From an uncultured Christensenellaceae bacterium (GTDB lineage Bacteria > Bacillota > Clostridia > Christensenellales > UBA3700): a DNA stretch of 64,000 nt. This document shows, in pieces, positions 1 through 8,654 of this stretch (position 1 is its first letter; the number at the start of each line of letters is the position of its first letter). Below the pieces are notes generated by a model. It worked only from the letters and a program-made list of their open reading frames with translations. It was not told where the DNA came from and did not search any database. The stretch spans positions 1 to 64,000 of the forward strand of contig CAJUOK010000004.1 in NCBI GenBank assembly GCA_910588015.1. Direction: 5' to 3'. The position numbers and the translations under genes are program-made.

Positions 1-92
1 CAAAAAGGCAGTCAGTAAAAGTATACTTTTTTTGGAAATTTTATATTTAAACTATACTTTTAATTAAAAAAGAATTTTTAAGAGTATAAAAT

Positions 93-119
93 ATCGCCGC
101 GAAAATAATTTGCGGCGAC
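93..119 (-). terminator. Weak stem-loop downstream of the pseudouridine synthase gene
   Basis: A 7-bp GC-rich stem (TCGCCGC/GCGGCGA) with an AT-rich loop lies about 105 nt beyond the stop of the minus-strand pseudouridine synthase gene. On the minus strand it is followed by the T-rich run TATTTTATACTC rather than a clean T tract, so it is only a possible terminator. The rest of the first 223 bases is AT-rich and shows no gene; a 14-bp palindrome, AAAAGTATACTTTT, sits at 17-30. Confidence 0.4.
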
Positions 120-223
120 GTTCAATCTAAAGTTAATATTTATTTTTCCATTTAAATTTATTCAATCTTTCTGCGCAACGATAATTTATATATTGATAAT
201 ATATACGCGCGTAATAAAGGATA

Positions 224-1036
224 TTATTTCCTAACCGGTTTGTTCTCTTCTTTTATAAGCGTCTTGGACTTGTCTTGCAACACGTTGAAATTTGCCAAAT
301 CGTCATACGGATTGGATGCAATACCTACGTTGAGAAGACGCGCAATATCGTAGGCTCTCCAAGGCACTTCGTCTTTTGGCGGATGAACTATAAACGTCAT
401 CGTTTCTTTTGTTGTGGGATGAACAAATTTGACTTCGGTTGCCCACAGTCCTAGATTATGTCTGAAAGTTGCGGGTAATGCTCCGTACTTGCTATCGCCG
501 AAAAGCGGAAGTCCCAAAGACGACATTTGCACTCTTATTTGGTGCGAACGTCCCGTATGCAGAGCTATCTTAAAAAGTGAAAAGCCCTTTACTTCCTGCA
601 AAAAAGTATAATCAAGCAAAGCAAGTTTTGCTCCGTCGGTTGCCTGCGGTACGATTTGAACTATATTTTTTGCTTGGTTTTTCTTAAGATAATGCTTAAG
701 CTGACCGTTGCGCTGTTTGGGAACGCCGCAAGTTACGCAAAGATATTTTTTCTCAAATTCGCCGCTCTTTATTTCCTCGCTCAATCTAGCAGCCGCTTTG
801 GAAGTCTTGGCGAAAACCATTACTCCGCCTGTCGGTCTGTCGAGTCTGTGTATCAAGCCCACGTAAGCGTCGCCTTCTTTTTGATACTTATCCACAAGAT
901 ATTCTTTGACAATTGTCAGCATATCTTTATCGCCCGAGCTATCCGCTTGCGACGGAATATTGCAAGGTTTGACTACGACGATAACGTGATTGTCTTCGTA
1001 AATTACCGCTAAATCTTTATATGTAAAATCCAACAT
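224..1036 (-). CDS. RluA-family RNA pseudouridine synthase
   Basis: A 270-aa pseudouridine synthase that isomerises uridines in rRNA or tRNA; the target cannot be read from sequence. The catalytic motif HRLDRPTGG is present with Asp66 as nucleophile, followed by the family blocks KTSKAAARLS, GRSHQIRVQ and FGDSKYGA. There is no S4 RNA-binding domain in front, so it is the short RluA type. The start used is the ATG at 1036, with AGAGG five bases upstream. The frame stays open 31 more codons to 1129, but those codons run through a foldback repeat, so I rejected that longer start. It stands alone, with repeats behind its promoter side. Confidence 0.93.
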   Translation of the reverse strand: MLDFTYKDLAVIYEDNHVIVVVKPCNIPSQADSSGDKDMLTIVKEYLVDKYQKEGDAYVGLIHRLDRPTGGVMVFAKTSKAAARLSEEIKSGEFEKKYLCVTCGVPKQRNGQLKHYLKKNQAKNIVQIVPQATDGAKLALLDYTFLQEVKGFSLFKIALHTGRSHQIRVQMSSLGLPLFGDSKYGALPATFRHNLGLWATEVKFVHPTTKETMTFIVHPPKDEVPWRAYDIARLLNVGIASNPYDDLANFNVLQDKSKTLIKEENKPVRK

Positions 1037-1088
1037 TAGTACCTCTGTTTTAGTATTTGAGTATTCGTCATTATCATTTTGTTGCAAG

Positions 1089-1133
1089 GATGAGATTTCT
1101 CCACGCGCTTCACTTGGTCGAAATGACATTTTT
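1089..1133. repeat. Short interspersed repeat arm, copy A
   Basis: This arm reads GATGAGATTT...TTGGTCGAAATGACATTTTT and matches copy B at 1245-1284 with small differences. Together with sequence from about 1067 it begins and ends with GTCATT/AATGAC, so it can fold back. It resembles the short palindromic repeats often seen between genes in Firmicutes; no transposase is near. Confidence 0.55.
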
Positions 1134-1197
1134 ATATTATTTACCTTATCTTATATACTTTGTACCTTATATATTTGGTCATTTCTAATTATCATCA

Positions 1198-1284
1198 CGT
1201 CATATCGAGCTAAGTCGAGATATCTCTACCGATTGTTTTATACTGATGAGATTTGCGTTACGCTTGGTCGAAATAACATTTTTT
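1198..1284. repeat. Short foldback repeat, copy B
   Basis: The left arm (about 1198-1229, CGTCATATCGAGCTAAGTCG...) and the right arm (1245-1284) are imperfect inverted repeats of each other. The right arm also repeats copy A in the same orientation. This fills most of the 1130-1331 spacer; no gene is visible there. Confidence 0.55.
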
Positions 1285-1331
1285 ATTTATGAATTGTTAC
1301 TTGTCTTGTATATTTTATTATCCTAAAAATC

Positions 1332-2201
1332 CTACCGACGTTTACCTACCCAAAGTCCGCTGCAACCGCAAGGCAATATCAGCCCTTCGTCGGTGGGAAG
1401 TCCCACTTCGTAGGCTTGACTTTCGCCGGTGAAATCTTTGAGACAAAGTCGCAACAAATTATCGATTACTTGAGGCTGAAGTCCCGTCGTATAAGAATTA
1501 ATAAGGAAGAAAAGCGGTTTGTCCGAAAGCACTTTGACGCATTCTTTCACGAGGTCAAAAATACATTCTTCCAATTTCCAGACCTCTCCGTTTGCTCCTC
1601 TGCCGTAAGATGGCGGGTCCATTACTATTGCGTCGTACTTATTCCCGCGCCTTATTTCTCTCGCAATAAATTTGTTGCAATCATCGACAATATAGCGTAT
1701 TCTATCGCTCGGTATCTCGCTCAAAGCGGCATTTGACTTGGCTCTGTCTACCATAGCTTTGGCAGCGTCGACGTGAGTCACGTTTGCTCCTACTTTGGCG
1801 CACGCCACTGTCGCGCCGCCCGTGTAAGCAAACAAATTGAGCACTTTTATCTGTCGTCCGCTTTGTTCTACCAGCTTTTGCATTATATCCCAATTCACGG
1901 CTTGTTCGGGAAACAATCCCGTATGCTTGAAGCCCATAAGCTTGAGAGAAAATTTCAAGCCTTTGCGCTCGATAACGAAATTTTCGGGCACGCTGCCCTT
2001 AAATTCCCAAACGCCTCCGCCGCTTTTGGAGCGGATATATCTTGCATTGATAGATTTATTATTCTCAAGTGCTTTGTGACTTTTCCAAATTATCTGCGGG
2101 TCAGGACGGAGAAGCACGAGTTTTCCCCACTTCTCCAGTTTTTGTCCGTCGCCCGTTGCGATTATTCTATAATCTTTCCAGTCAGTTGCTACTTTTATCA
2201 T
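1332..2201 (-). CDS. Class I SAM-dependent RNA methyltransferase (RlmI/RlmL-like)
   Basis: A 289-aa methyltransferase of the family that includes the 23S rRNA m5C enzyme RlmI. The SAM-binding loop is NLFAYTGG (about residue 122), an acidic residue follows in THVDAA, and the catalytic-type motif is MDPPSYGRG (about residue 195). The N-terminal PUA domain of full-length RlmI is absent; a short beta-rich N-terminal part replaces it. The start ATG has only a weak SD (GGCGGA) and begins 12 nt after the ileS stop, so it is probably co-transcribed with ileS. The RNA target is inference. Confidence 0.85.
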   Translation of the reverse strand: MIKVATDWKDYRIIATGDGQKLEKWGKLVLLRPDPQIIWKSHKALENNKSINARYIRSKSGGGVWEFKGSVPENFVIERKGLKFSLKLMGFKHTGLFPEQAVNWDIMQKLVEQSGRQIKVLNLFAYTGGATVACAKVGANVTHVDAAKAMVDRAKSNAALSEIPSDRIRYIVDDCNKFIAREIRRGNKYDAIVMDPPSYGRGANGEVWKLEECIFDLVKECVKVLSDKPLFFLINSYTTGLQPQVIDNLLRLCLKDFTGESQAYEVGLPTDEGLILPCGCSGLWVGKRR

Positions 2202-2213
2202 TACTATCCGCCG

Positions 2214-5200
2214 TTAAATCTTGGCTACCGTCACGACGATTATTTCGCCGTTGATATCCAACTCTTTCGTATATCCTTCAATACTGCCCTCTATCAAAGC
2301 GTCGCAAAGCACGCAGTCGCAAATACTCTTGTCGTTTTTGAGAACCTCGGCGCTCTTACCCGCGCCCGTATATCCTATCTTAACGTGGTCAACTACTTCG
2401 AATCCCGCTTCTTTGCGCATTGTCTGAATTTTGGAAGTAAGTTCTCTTGCTATGCCGGCATTGATTAACTCTTCGGTCAAATTCGTATCCAAAACAACCG
2501 TCATTGCAACGTCGCTTTCCAACGCATAACCGCTCTTATTAATGGGCGTGACTAGCAAATCGTCTTTGCTAAGTTCCACGGTTGCTCCGTCGATATCAAT
2601 CTTAAATATACCTCCGCCGTTGACGCAATCTACGATTTCGCTTGCATTTGAGCAAGTCGTAAGGAATTGACGTATTCCGCCAAGCTGTTTGCCGTATTTA
2701 GGTCCCAAAGTCTTGAGTTGAGGTTTGAGCTCATAAGTCATAAATTTTGACTTATCTTTGACAATCGAGCACTTACCTACGTTGAGTTCATCAGCAACAA
2801 GCTCAAGAATATTGACGTCGCTGACAGTCTTATCAGTCAAAATAAATACTTCCGACAACGGTTGGCGGTTCTTGATATTAGCCTTGTTTCTTGCCGCTCT
2901 GCCGAGCTGAACAGCATCGAGTACGAATTGCATATCGTTTTCGAGGTCGCTATCGACGCTCGCCGCGTCGGCTATCGGAAAATCGCAAAGATGTACGCTC
3001 TCGGGAGCGTCCTTATAAAATCCTACCACAAGATTTTGGTATATGCTCTCCGCCATAAAAGGAGTGAATGGCGCCGTTATCTTTGCAAGCGTTACGAGCA
3101 CAGTATAAAGCGTCGTGTATGCGGCAATCTTGTCGTCTGTCATATCGCTTGCCCAATATCTCTCTCTGCCTCTGCGAACGTACCAATTGGAAAGTTCGTC
3201 GACAAATTGCGCGATATCTCTCGAGCTTTCCGTTATTTTGTAAGCGTCGAGATACTTATCTACCTTGTCCACCAAAGTATTGAGCTTGGAAAGTACCCAT
3301 TTGTCCATATGCGACAGTTTGCAGTCCTTAAGCGCGTATTTGCTTGGGTCGTATTTATCTATATTAGCGTAAAGCACAAAGAAAGAATAGGTATTCCACA
3401 GCGTACCCATATACTTGCGCTGACATTCCGACACGTTCTCCGCCGCAAATCTTGAAGGAAGCCAAGGAGCGGAAGACGAATAGAAATACCATCTGACCGC
3501 GTCTGCGCCCTGCACGTCGAGCACCGACCAAGGGTCAACGACGTTGCCCTTATGTTTTGACATTTTGATTCCGTTCTTATCGTTGACGTGACCGAGAACG
3601 ATACAGTTTTTGAAAGGAGCCTTGTCAAACAAGAGCGTGGATATAGCTAGCAACGTATAGAACCAACCTCTCGTTTGGTCCACTGCCTCGCTTATGAAAT
3701 TGGCGGGAAACTGTTGCTCGAATATCTCTTTATTTTCAAACGGATAATGCAATTGCGCAAACGGCATACTTCCGCTGTCGAACCAACAGTCCATAACTTC
3801 GGGCGTGCGCTTCATTTCGCCGCCGCATTTACATTTGAAAGTAACTTTGTCGATATACGGCTTATGCAATTCGATATCTTCATTGAGCCCGCCGAGTTCT
3901 TTCAATTGAGCTCTGCTGCCCACGACTTTTATTTCTCCGCAGTCGGGACATACCCATATTGGAAGCGGAGTGCCCCAATATCTCTCTCTCGATACTCCCC
4001 AATCTATTACGTTTTCGAGGAAATTGCCCATTCTTCCCGAACCTATAGCGGGAGGCATCCAATTGACGGTCGCGTTGTTTTTGAGAAGTTGGTCTCTGAC
4101 CTCTGTCATCTTAATAAACCAACTTGACCTAGCATAATACAAAAGCGGAGTGTCGCATCTCCAACAGAACGGATAGCTGTGCTCAAACAAAAGTTCTTTG
4201 AAAAGCAAACCGCGCTCTGTCAAATCTTTTATAACAAGCTTATCTCCGTCTTTGACGAATATGCCTTTCCAATCTCCCAAAACATCGGTGAATCTACCTC
4301 TTTCGTCGACTGTCTGAATAAACGGCAAATCGTATTTTCTTCCGACTTTGGAGTCGTCTTCGCCGAATGCCGGCGCGATATGAACGATACCCGTGCCGTC
4401 AGTCAATGTGACATAAGAATCGTTGGTGACGAAATAAGATTTTTTCTTTGTGTCGTTGGTGTCGTAAAGCGGCAAGTATTCTTCCCTTTCGTATTCTTTG
4501 CCGAGTTTGACGGAAATAGTTTCGTATTCTTCAAACAAAGTAGGCGCGAGAGCCTCGGCAAGCACATATATTTCGCCGCCGGCTTTTATCTCGACGTAAT
4601 TTTCATCTCCGTTCATACACAAAGCAACGTTGGAAGGCAACGTCCAAGGCGTAGTCGTCCAAGCAAGGAAATATCCGTCGTTGTTCTTTCTCTTAAATTT
4701 TACGAAAATAGATTTTTCCTTGACGTCTTTATATCCTTGCGCCACTTCGTGCGAAGACAAAGCCGTTCCGCATCTCGGACAGTAAGGAACAATCTTATGA
4801 CCTTTGTAAATCAAACCTTTGTCGGCGATAGTCTTAACCGCCCACCATACCGACTCAATATAATTGTCGTCGTACGTGATATAGGGGTTGTCCATATCAA
4901 CCCAATAGCCGACTCTGTCGGACATTCTCTCCCATTCGCCCTTGTATTTCCAAACGCTTTCTTTACATTTTTTTATAAAAGGCTCGATTCCGTATTTCTC
5001 GATTTCCGGTTTTCCGTCAATTCCCAAAAGTTTTTCAACCTCGAGTTCAACTGGCAAACCGTGCGTGTCCCAACCGGCTTTTCTAGCGACGTAATATCCC
5101 TTCATAGTCTTGTATCTGGGTATTATATCTTTCATAACTCTGGTCAGAATATGACCGATATGCGGCTTGCCGTTTGCAGTCGGCGGACCGTCATAGAAAG

Positions 5201-5324
5201 AAAAAGATTCCTTGCCTTTGTTCTTTTCTACGCTCTTTTCAAAGATTTTGTTGCGTTTCCAAAACTCGATGACGTCCTTTTCTCTTTCGCAGAAATTCAT
5301 CGAAGAATCGACCTTTTTGTACAT
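2214..5324 (-). CDS. ileS: Isoleucyl-tRNA synthetase, long clostridial type
   Basis: Charges tRNA-Ile. The 1036-aa protein has the HIGH motif at residues 55-58 (preceded by YDGPPTANGKP) and KMSKH from residue 587. The CP1 editing domain lies between them, with a Cys pair (YCPRCGTALSS) near residue 185 and TTTPWTLPSN in the editing pocket. The anticodon-binding domain follows. It lacks the C-terminal zinc knuckle of the roughly 930-aa E. coli/Bacillus form, as expected for the longer IleRS class. A strong SD (GGAGG, 5 nt spacing) precedes the ATG. Only 64 nt separate it from the next gene upstream and I see no T-box leader. Confidence 0.97.
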   Translation of the reverse strand: MYKKVDSSMNFCEREKDVIEFWKRNKIFEKSVEKNKGKESFSFYDGPPTANGKPHIGHILTRVMKDIIPRYKTMKGYYVARKAGWDTHGLPVELEVEKLLGIDGKPEIEKYGIEPFIKKCKESVWKYKGEWERMSDRVGYWVDMDNPYITYDDNYIESVWWAVKTIADKGLIYKGHKIVPYCPRCGTALSSHEVAQGYKDVKEKSIFVKFKRKNNDGYFLAWTTTPWTLPSNVALCMNGDENYVEIKAGGEIYVLAEALAPTLFEEYETISVKLGKEYEREEYLPLYDTNDTKKKSYFVTNDSYVTLTDGTGIVHIAPAFGEDDSKVGRKYDLPFIQTVDERGRFTDVLGDWKGIFVKDGDKLVIKDLTERGLLFKELLFEHSYPFCWRCDTPLLYYARSSWFIKMTEVRDQLLKNNATVNWMPPAIGSGRMGNFLENVIDWGVSRERYWGTPLPIWVCPDCGEIKVVGSRAQLKELGGLNEDIELHKPYIDKVTFKCKCGGEMKRTPEVMDCWFDSGSMPFAQLHYPFENKEIFEQQFPANFISEAVDQTRGWFYTLLAISTLLFDKAPFKNCIVLGHVNDKNGIKMSKHKGNVVDPWSVLDVQGADAVRWYFYSSSAPWLPSRFAAENVSECQRKYMGTLWNTYSFFVLYANIDKYDPSKYALKDCKLSHMDKWVLSKLNTLVDKVDKYLDAYKITESSRDIAQFVDELSNWYVRRGRERYWASDMTDDKIAAYTTLYTVLVTLAKITAPFTPFMAESIYQNLVVGFYKDAPESVHLCDFPIADAASVDSDLENDMQFVLDAVQLGRAARNKANIKNRQPLSEVFILTDKTVSDVNILELVADELNVGKCSIVKDKSKFMTYELKPQLKTLGPKYGKQLGGIRQFLTTCSNASEIVDCVNGGGIFKIDIDGATVELSKDDLLVTPINKSGYALESDVAMTVVLDTNLTEELINAGIARELTSKIQTMRKEAGFEVVDHVKIGYTGAGKSAEVLKNDKSICDCVLCDALIEGSIEGYTKELDINGEIIVVTVAKI

Positions 5325-5388
5325 TTTTGCCTCCGAAATATTTGTACTTTATATTGTTAATTGACCTTTTGATATTGCAAAGAAAAGA

Positions 5389-6699
5389 TTATTTCTCTTC
5401 TTCCTCTTCCGTCGCCGTATTGATAAGCACCTCTGCCTTTTCCACGACTGTGTTGTCCATTTTCTTGACCGTAATAGCCAAATTTTCAAAATTTACTATA
5501 TCGCCAACTTGCGGCAATCTGCCGAGAGCAAACGCGATATACCCGCTCAATGTGACAGTATCGAATTCCGCGCCGTCCTTATTGACATCGAAATATTCAA
5601 AAAACTCTTCAAGATTGGTGTCGCCGAGCACGATGAATTTGCCGTCGGCAAGTTTGACAAACGATTCGACTATTTCGTCGCGTTCGTCCCATATCTCTCC
5701 GACAAGCTGTTCCAATATATCTTCGAGCGTGACTATTCCCATTGTTCCGCCGAATTCGTCGGCAACTATCGCCAAATGCATTTTCGCCATTTGAAGCTTG
5801 CGCAATACGTCGCTGATTTTCATTGTGTCCGGCACATAAATGACGTTCTTTGCGACAACTTTGGAAAATTTGCTGACTCCGTCGATATACGCCTCGTAGA
5901 AATCTTTGAGATTAACCACGCCGACTATCGTGTCAACGTTCTCTTTATATACCGGCAAGCGCGAATAGCCGCTCTCCTTAAACACCTTCATAACTTCCGC
6001 CATAGAATCGTCTATAGCAACGGCTTCTACGTCGACTCTCGGAGTAAACACATCTTTGACGGTCATACTGTCGAATTCTATTGCAGAACGTATCAAATCG
6101 CCTTCGTATTCGTCAAGACCGCCTTCTGTCTGCGCCTCGTCGACATATGTGATGAGCTCTTCGTCTGTGATATTCTCATTGCCCTTTTTCTTGAAAATTT
6201 TGGCTAATAACTTTTGAAAAAGTCCCATAAGCCATACAAAGGGAAACAAAACGTAATACAGCGCCAAAATAAACGGAGCCGTGACTCTTGCAAAATATTC
6301 AGGACTGCGTTTTGCAAGCGACTTTGGCATAACCTCGCCGAATATAAGCACAACGACCGTAATGACGGCAGTCGACACGATACCTGCGACGTTTTGATTG
6401 GAAATCAAAGCGGCAAACATCATTGTTGCCAAAGTAGACGCAGTGATATTGACAATGTTATTACCGATAAGTATGGTAGAAATAAGCGCGTCGAAATGCT
6501 CGCTCAAAAAATGAACCTTTGCGTACTTTTTCTTTTCCGTCGCAACAAGATTTTTGAGTCTGATTCTGTTGAGAGAAGAAAACGCCGTTTCCGTCGAAGA
6601 AAAGAATCCCGACAAAAAAATCAAAACGACGATAGCGACAATATAGCCCGCCAACTGCGAACCTGCTATTGTATTTGCTGCCAATAAAGGAACTTCCAT
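5389..6699 (-). CDS. CNNM/HlyC-CorC family membrane protein with CBS pair
   Basis: A 436-aa integral membrane protein of the CNNM/CorC family, thought to take part in Mg2+/Co2+ transport. Residues about 15-190 form the DUF21/CNNM transmembrane domain, residues about 215-340 hold two CBS repeats (for example FTPRVDVEAVAIDD and YVPDTMKISDVL), and the end is a CorC_HlyC domain (residues about 350-425) with an acidic tail. The ATG at 6699 has an AGGAG sequence but about 16 nt away, which is far; no better start is visible. A good promoter lies at 6742-6770. Confidence 0.9.
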   Translation of the reverse strand: MEVPLLAANTIAGSQLAGYIVAIVVLIFLSGFFSSTETAFSSLNRIRLKNLVATEKKKYAKVHFLSEHFDALISTILIGNNIVNITASTLATMMFAALISNQNVAGIVSTAVITVVVLIFGEVMPKSLAKRSPEYFARVTAPFILALYYVLFPFVWLMGLFQKLLAKIFKKKGNENITDEELITYVDEAQTEGGLDEYEGDLIRSAIEFDSMTVKDVFTPRVDVEAVAIDDSMAEVMKVFKESGYSRLPVYKENVDTIVGVVNLKDFYEAYIDGVSKFSKVVAKNVIYVPDTMKISDVLRKLQMAKMHLAIVADEFGGTMGIVTLEDILEQLVGEIWDERDEIVESFVKLADGKFIVLGDTNLEEFFEYFDVNKDGAEFDTVTLSGYIAFALGRLPQVGDIVNFENLAITVKKMDNTVVEKAEVLINTATEEEEEK

Positions 6700-6741
6700 A
6701 GATTTAACTATAACTCTCCTAAAATATATAAATTATAATTT

Positions 6742-6770
6742 ATTATAATACTATACTTTGTTTTTGTAAA
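6742..6770 (-). promoter_or_regulatory. Sigma-A-type promoter of the CNNM-family gene
   Basis: On the minus strand TTTACA (6765-6770) and TATAAT (6742-6747) are separated by exactly 17 bp, close to the housekeeping consensus, and point at the gene starting at 6699. Confidence 0.75.
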
Positions 6771-6832
6771 GCGATTTGGCTTAAATTGTCAAAACACAGC
6801 CCATCCGTAGCGCGATTTCGTATAAAATGCAA

Positions 6833-6860
6833 TCGGCATTCGCCTATAAGCGTTTGCCGA
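6833..6860 (-). terminator. Stem-loop terminator after the DUF3343 gene
   Basis: TCGGCA-tt-CGC, loop CTATAA, GCG-tt-TGCCGA forms a hairpin just past the stop codon (6867-6869) of the minus-strand DUF3343 gene, followed on that strand by TTGCATTTTAT. Confidence 0.6.
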
Positions 6861-6866
6861 CCGTTT

Positions 6867-7127
6867 TTACAATATCAGACTGTATCTTATGCCGCCCTGT
6901 CCCATATATGCTTGATAAATCGAGCAACGGACCTTGGTCGGGCAAGATTTTATCAATCCGACGAGATTAGAAGACGATACGCCTTGAATTTTAAGCGCCA
7001 GTCCGCACGATTGCATCAAACCTCTCGGCGCATTGACCACTGCGCACGGCACTCCTCTCGTCGATAAGTAACTACGCATTTCCAGCGCATCGTTTCGGGA
7101 GCGAAATATTATAAGAGAATAAATCAT
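6867..7127 (-). CDS. DUF3343 family protein (putative sulfur/selenium carrier)
   Basis: An 86-aa protein matching the DUF3343 family, which has been proposed to carry sulfur or selenium. It keeps the family pattern of a short beta-alpha fold (IFRSRNDALEMRSYL at the start) and a conserved SCG motif (LMQSCGLALKI, about residues 42-52), with two further Cys residues. A strong SD (AAGGAGG) precedes the ATG. It is transcribed divergently from a cysteine desulfurase at 7203, a common family neighbourhood, so sulfur handling is likely. No other selenium genes are visible in the window. The exact role is inference. Confidence 0.8.
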   Translation of the reverse strand: MIYSLIIFRSRNDALEMRSYLSTRGVPCAVVNAPRGLMQSCGLALKIQGVSSSNLVGLIKSCPTKVRCSIYQAYMGQGGIRYSLIL

Positions 7128-7159
7128 AGCTTCCTCCTTGGTATTTATGTAACTCGCTC

Positions 7160-7176
7160 CTAATACAATATATTAG
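7160..7176. promoter_or_regulatory. Inverted repeat between divergent genes
   Basis: CTAATA-n5-TATTAG lies in the 75-bp gap between the DUF3343 gene and the cysteine desulfurase gene. It is placed where a regulator could act on both. No consensus promoter is clear on either strand in this gap. Confidence 0.35.
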
Positions 7177-7202
7177 AACCAAATATAAATTGTGAGGGAA
7201 AA

Positions 7203-8336
7203 ATGATATATTTAGACAATGCCGCAACTTCAAGATTCAAACCGAGACGTATGTTCGACGAAATGTTCAAACAACTGTCCTATTCCGCCAATCCCGGACG
7301 CGGAGGACACAATGATTCTATAGACACGGCAATAAAGATATACGATACGCGCAGTATGCTCAAATCTCTTCTCGGCTGCGACAAAAGACACGAATTGATA
7401 TTTACTTCGGGATGTACCGAAGCTTGTAATTTGGCTATCTTCGGATACCTTCTCAACTTCAAAAATCAACACATAGACGTGATTTATACTTCCAACGAAC
7501 ATAATTCCGTCGCGAGACCTTTGTATTGTCTTAAGAGCCAAAGCGACGTAAATCTTATCGAGATAACTCCCGACGGCGACGGCAATATTTCGCCGTCAAA
7601 TATAGCTTCGGCAATCACCGCAGACACCAAACTGATATGCGTCAATCACATATCCAACGTAACGGGCAATATGACGGATATTTTCGAAATCGGAAAAATC
7701 GCAAAGTCGCGCAACGTGGCTTTTTTGGTCGACACCGCTCAATCGCTCGGACACGTATCCGTCGACGTTGCCGAAAATAACATAGACTTCCTTGTTTGCG
7801 CGGGACACAAAGGTTTGCACGGACCTCAAGGCACGGGATTTTTGGTTTACGACACCCGTCATAATCTTCTTCCCATTCGCTACGGCGGCACAGGCACTCA
7901 CAGCGAAAGTTTGGAGCAGCCGACGGCTCCGCCCGACGCATACGAATCGGGTACGGTCAACGGAGCGGGCATAATAGGACTGGGCGCAAGCGCCGAATGG
8001 ACTCATCAAAATCTTGCGAAGATTTCGCTCAATTCACGCTATCTCACAGGCGAACTGCTCTACGGTCTCAAACAAATTCGCAACGTCAAATTATATTCTT
8101 CGCAGACAACGGGCGTAGTCTCGTTTAATTTCAAAGACTATTCGTCGACTGATATCGGCGACTACCTAAATGACAGAGATATTGCCGTAAGATGCGGATT
8201 GCACTGCGCTCCTTTGATACATAGACAGCTCGGAACTTTGGAAAGCGGAACCGTCAGAGTCAGCGTCGGATATAACAATTCGATAAAAGACGTGCACGCT
8301 CTGTTAAAGCATATCGACGACTTGAATAGACAATAG
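7203..8336 (+). CDS. Cysteine desulfurase-like class V aminotransferase (EF2568 type)
   Basis: A 377-aa PLP enzyme that should remove sulfur (or selenium) from cysteine (or selenocysteine). The fold type I core is clear: GCTEACNLAIFG near residue 70, VDTAQSLGHV near residue 178, and the PLP lysine in AGHKGLHGPQGTG. The active-site Cys loop is RCGLHCAP (about residues 333-340), followed by LGT...GTVRVS, which is the signature of the EF2568-like family linked in other Firmicutes to selenium-dependent enzymes. It is distinct from the IscS-type enzyme at 43482. SD GAGGG precedes the ATG. Downstream lie two small genes on the same strand. Confidence 0.9.
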   Translation: MIYLDNAATSRFKPRRMFDEMFKQLSYSANPGRGGHNDSIDTAIKIYDTRSMLKSLLGCDKRHELIFTSGCTEACNLAIFGYLLNFKNQHIDVIYTSNEHNSVARPLYCLKSQSDVNLIEITPDGDGNISPSNIASAITADTKLICVNHISNVTGNMTDIFEIGKIAKSRNVAFLVDTAQSLGHVSVDVAENNIDFLVCAGHKGLHGPQGTGFLVYDTRHNLLPIRYGGTGTHSESLEQPTAPPDAYESGTVNGAGIIGLGASAEWTHQNLAKISLNSRYLTGELLYGLKQIRNVKLYSSQTTGVVSFNFKDYSSTDIGDYLNDRDIAVRCGLHCAPLIHRQLGTLESGTVRVSVGYNNSIKDVHALLKHIDDLNRQ

Positions 8337-8405
8337 CCTATCGAATTCTTGCGATTTTTAGTAACGCAATGCGATTGTAATTCATATAATAAACGAGGTG
8401 ATAAA

Positions 8406-8609
8406 ATGGATATGGATTTTGCAAAAATTATGCAGATGATGAACGGTATGAACGGCAACGGCAACAACTTGGATATGTCTATGCTTATGAAAATGTTGCC
8501 CAATATGATGAATGGCAACGCAAAGACCTCTGCTCCTCCCGCTCAAATCACACTCAACTCCGACGAAATCAATAAAAGCATTTTCAAGCTTTATCAAGAC
8601 GAAAAATGA
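8406..8609 (+). CDS. Small Met/Asn-rich protein, unknown function
   Basis: A 67-aa protein with an unusual composition: the first half is rich in Met, Asn and Gly, with repeated MMNG and NGN motifs, and the last 25 residues look like a short folded helix-forming tail (NSDEINKSIFKLYQDEK). No signal peptide or clear membrane segment. The start is the ATG at 8406, 5 nt after GAGGTG; an in-frame extension to 8349 lacks an SD. It sits 69 nt after the desulfurase and 45 nt before another low-complexity gene, so the two small genes likely form a unit. Confidence 0.7.
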   Translation: MDMDFAKIMQMMNGMNGNGNNLDMSMLMKMLPNMMNGNAKTSAPPAQITLNSDEINKSIFKLYQDEK

Positions 8610-8654
8610 TATGGATAAAATAGGACAAATTAAAATAATATTTAAGGAGAAATT

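Noticed and set aside
1037..1129. 31-codon N-terminal extension of the pseudouridine synthase
   Set aside because: It encodes repeat sequence, and a good SD supports the ATG at 1036.
5325..5388. T-box riboswitch ahead of ileS, and likewise ahead of hisS (52692-52749) and aspS (51368-51422)
   Set aside because: The leaders are 55-64 nt, too short for a T-box, and no T-box core is visible.
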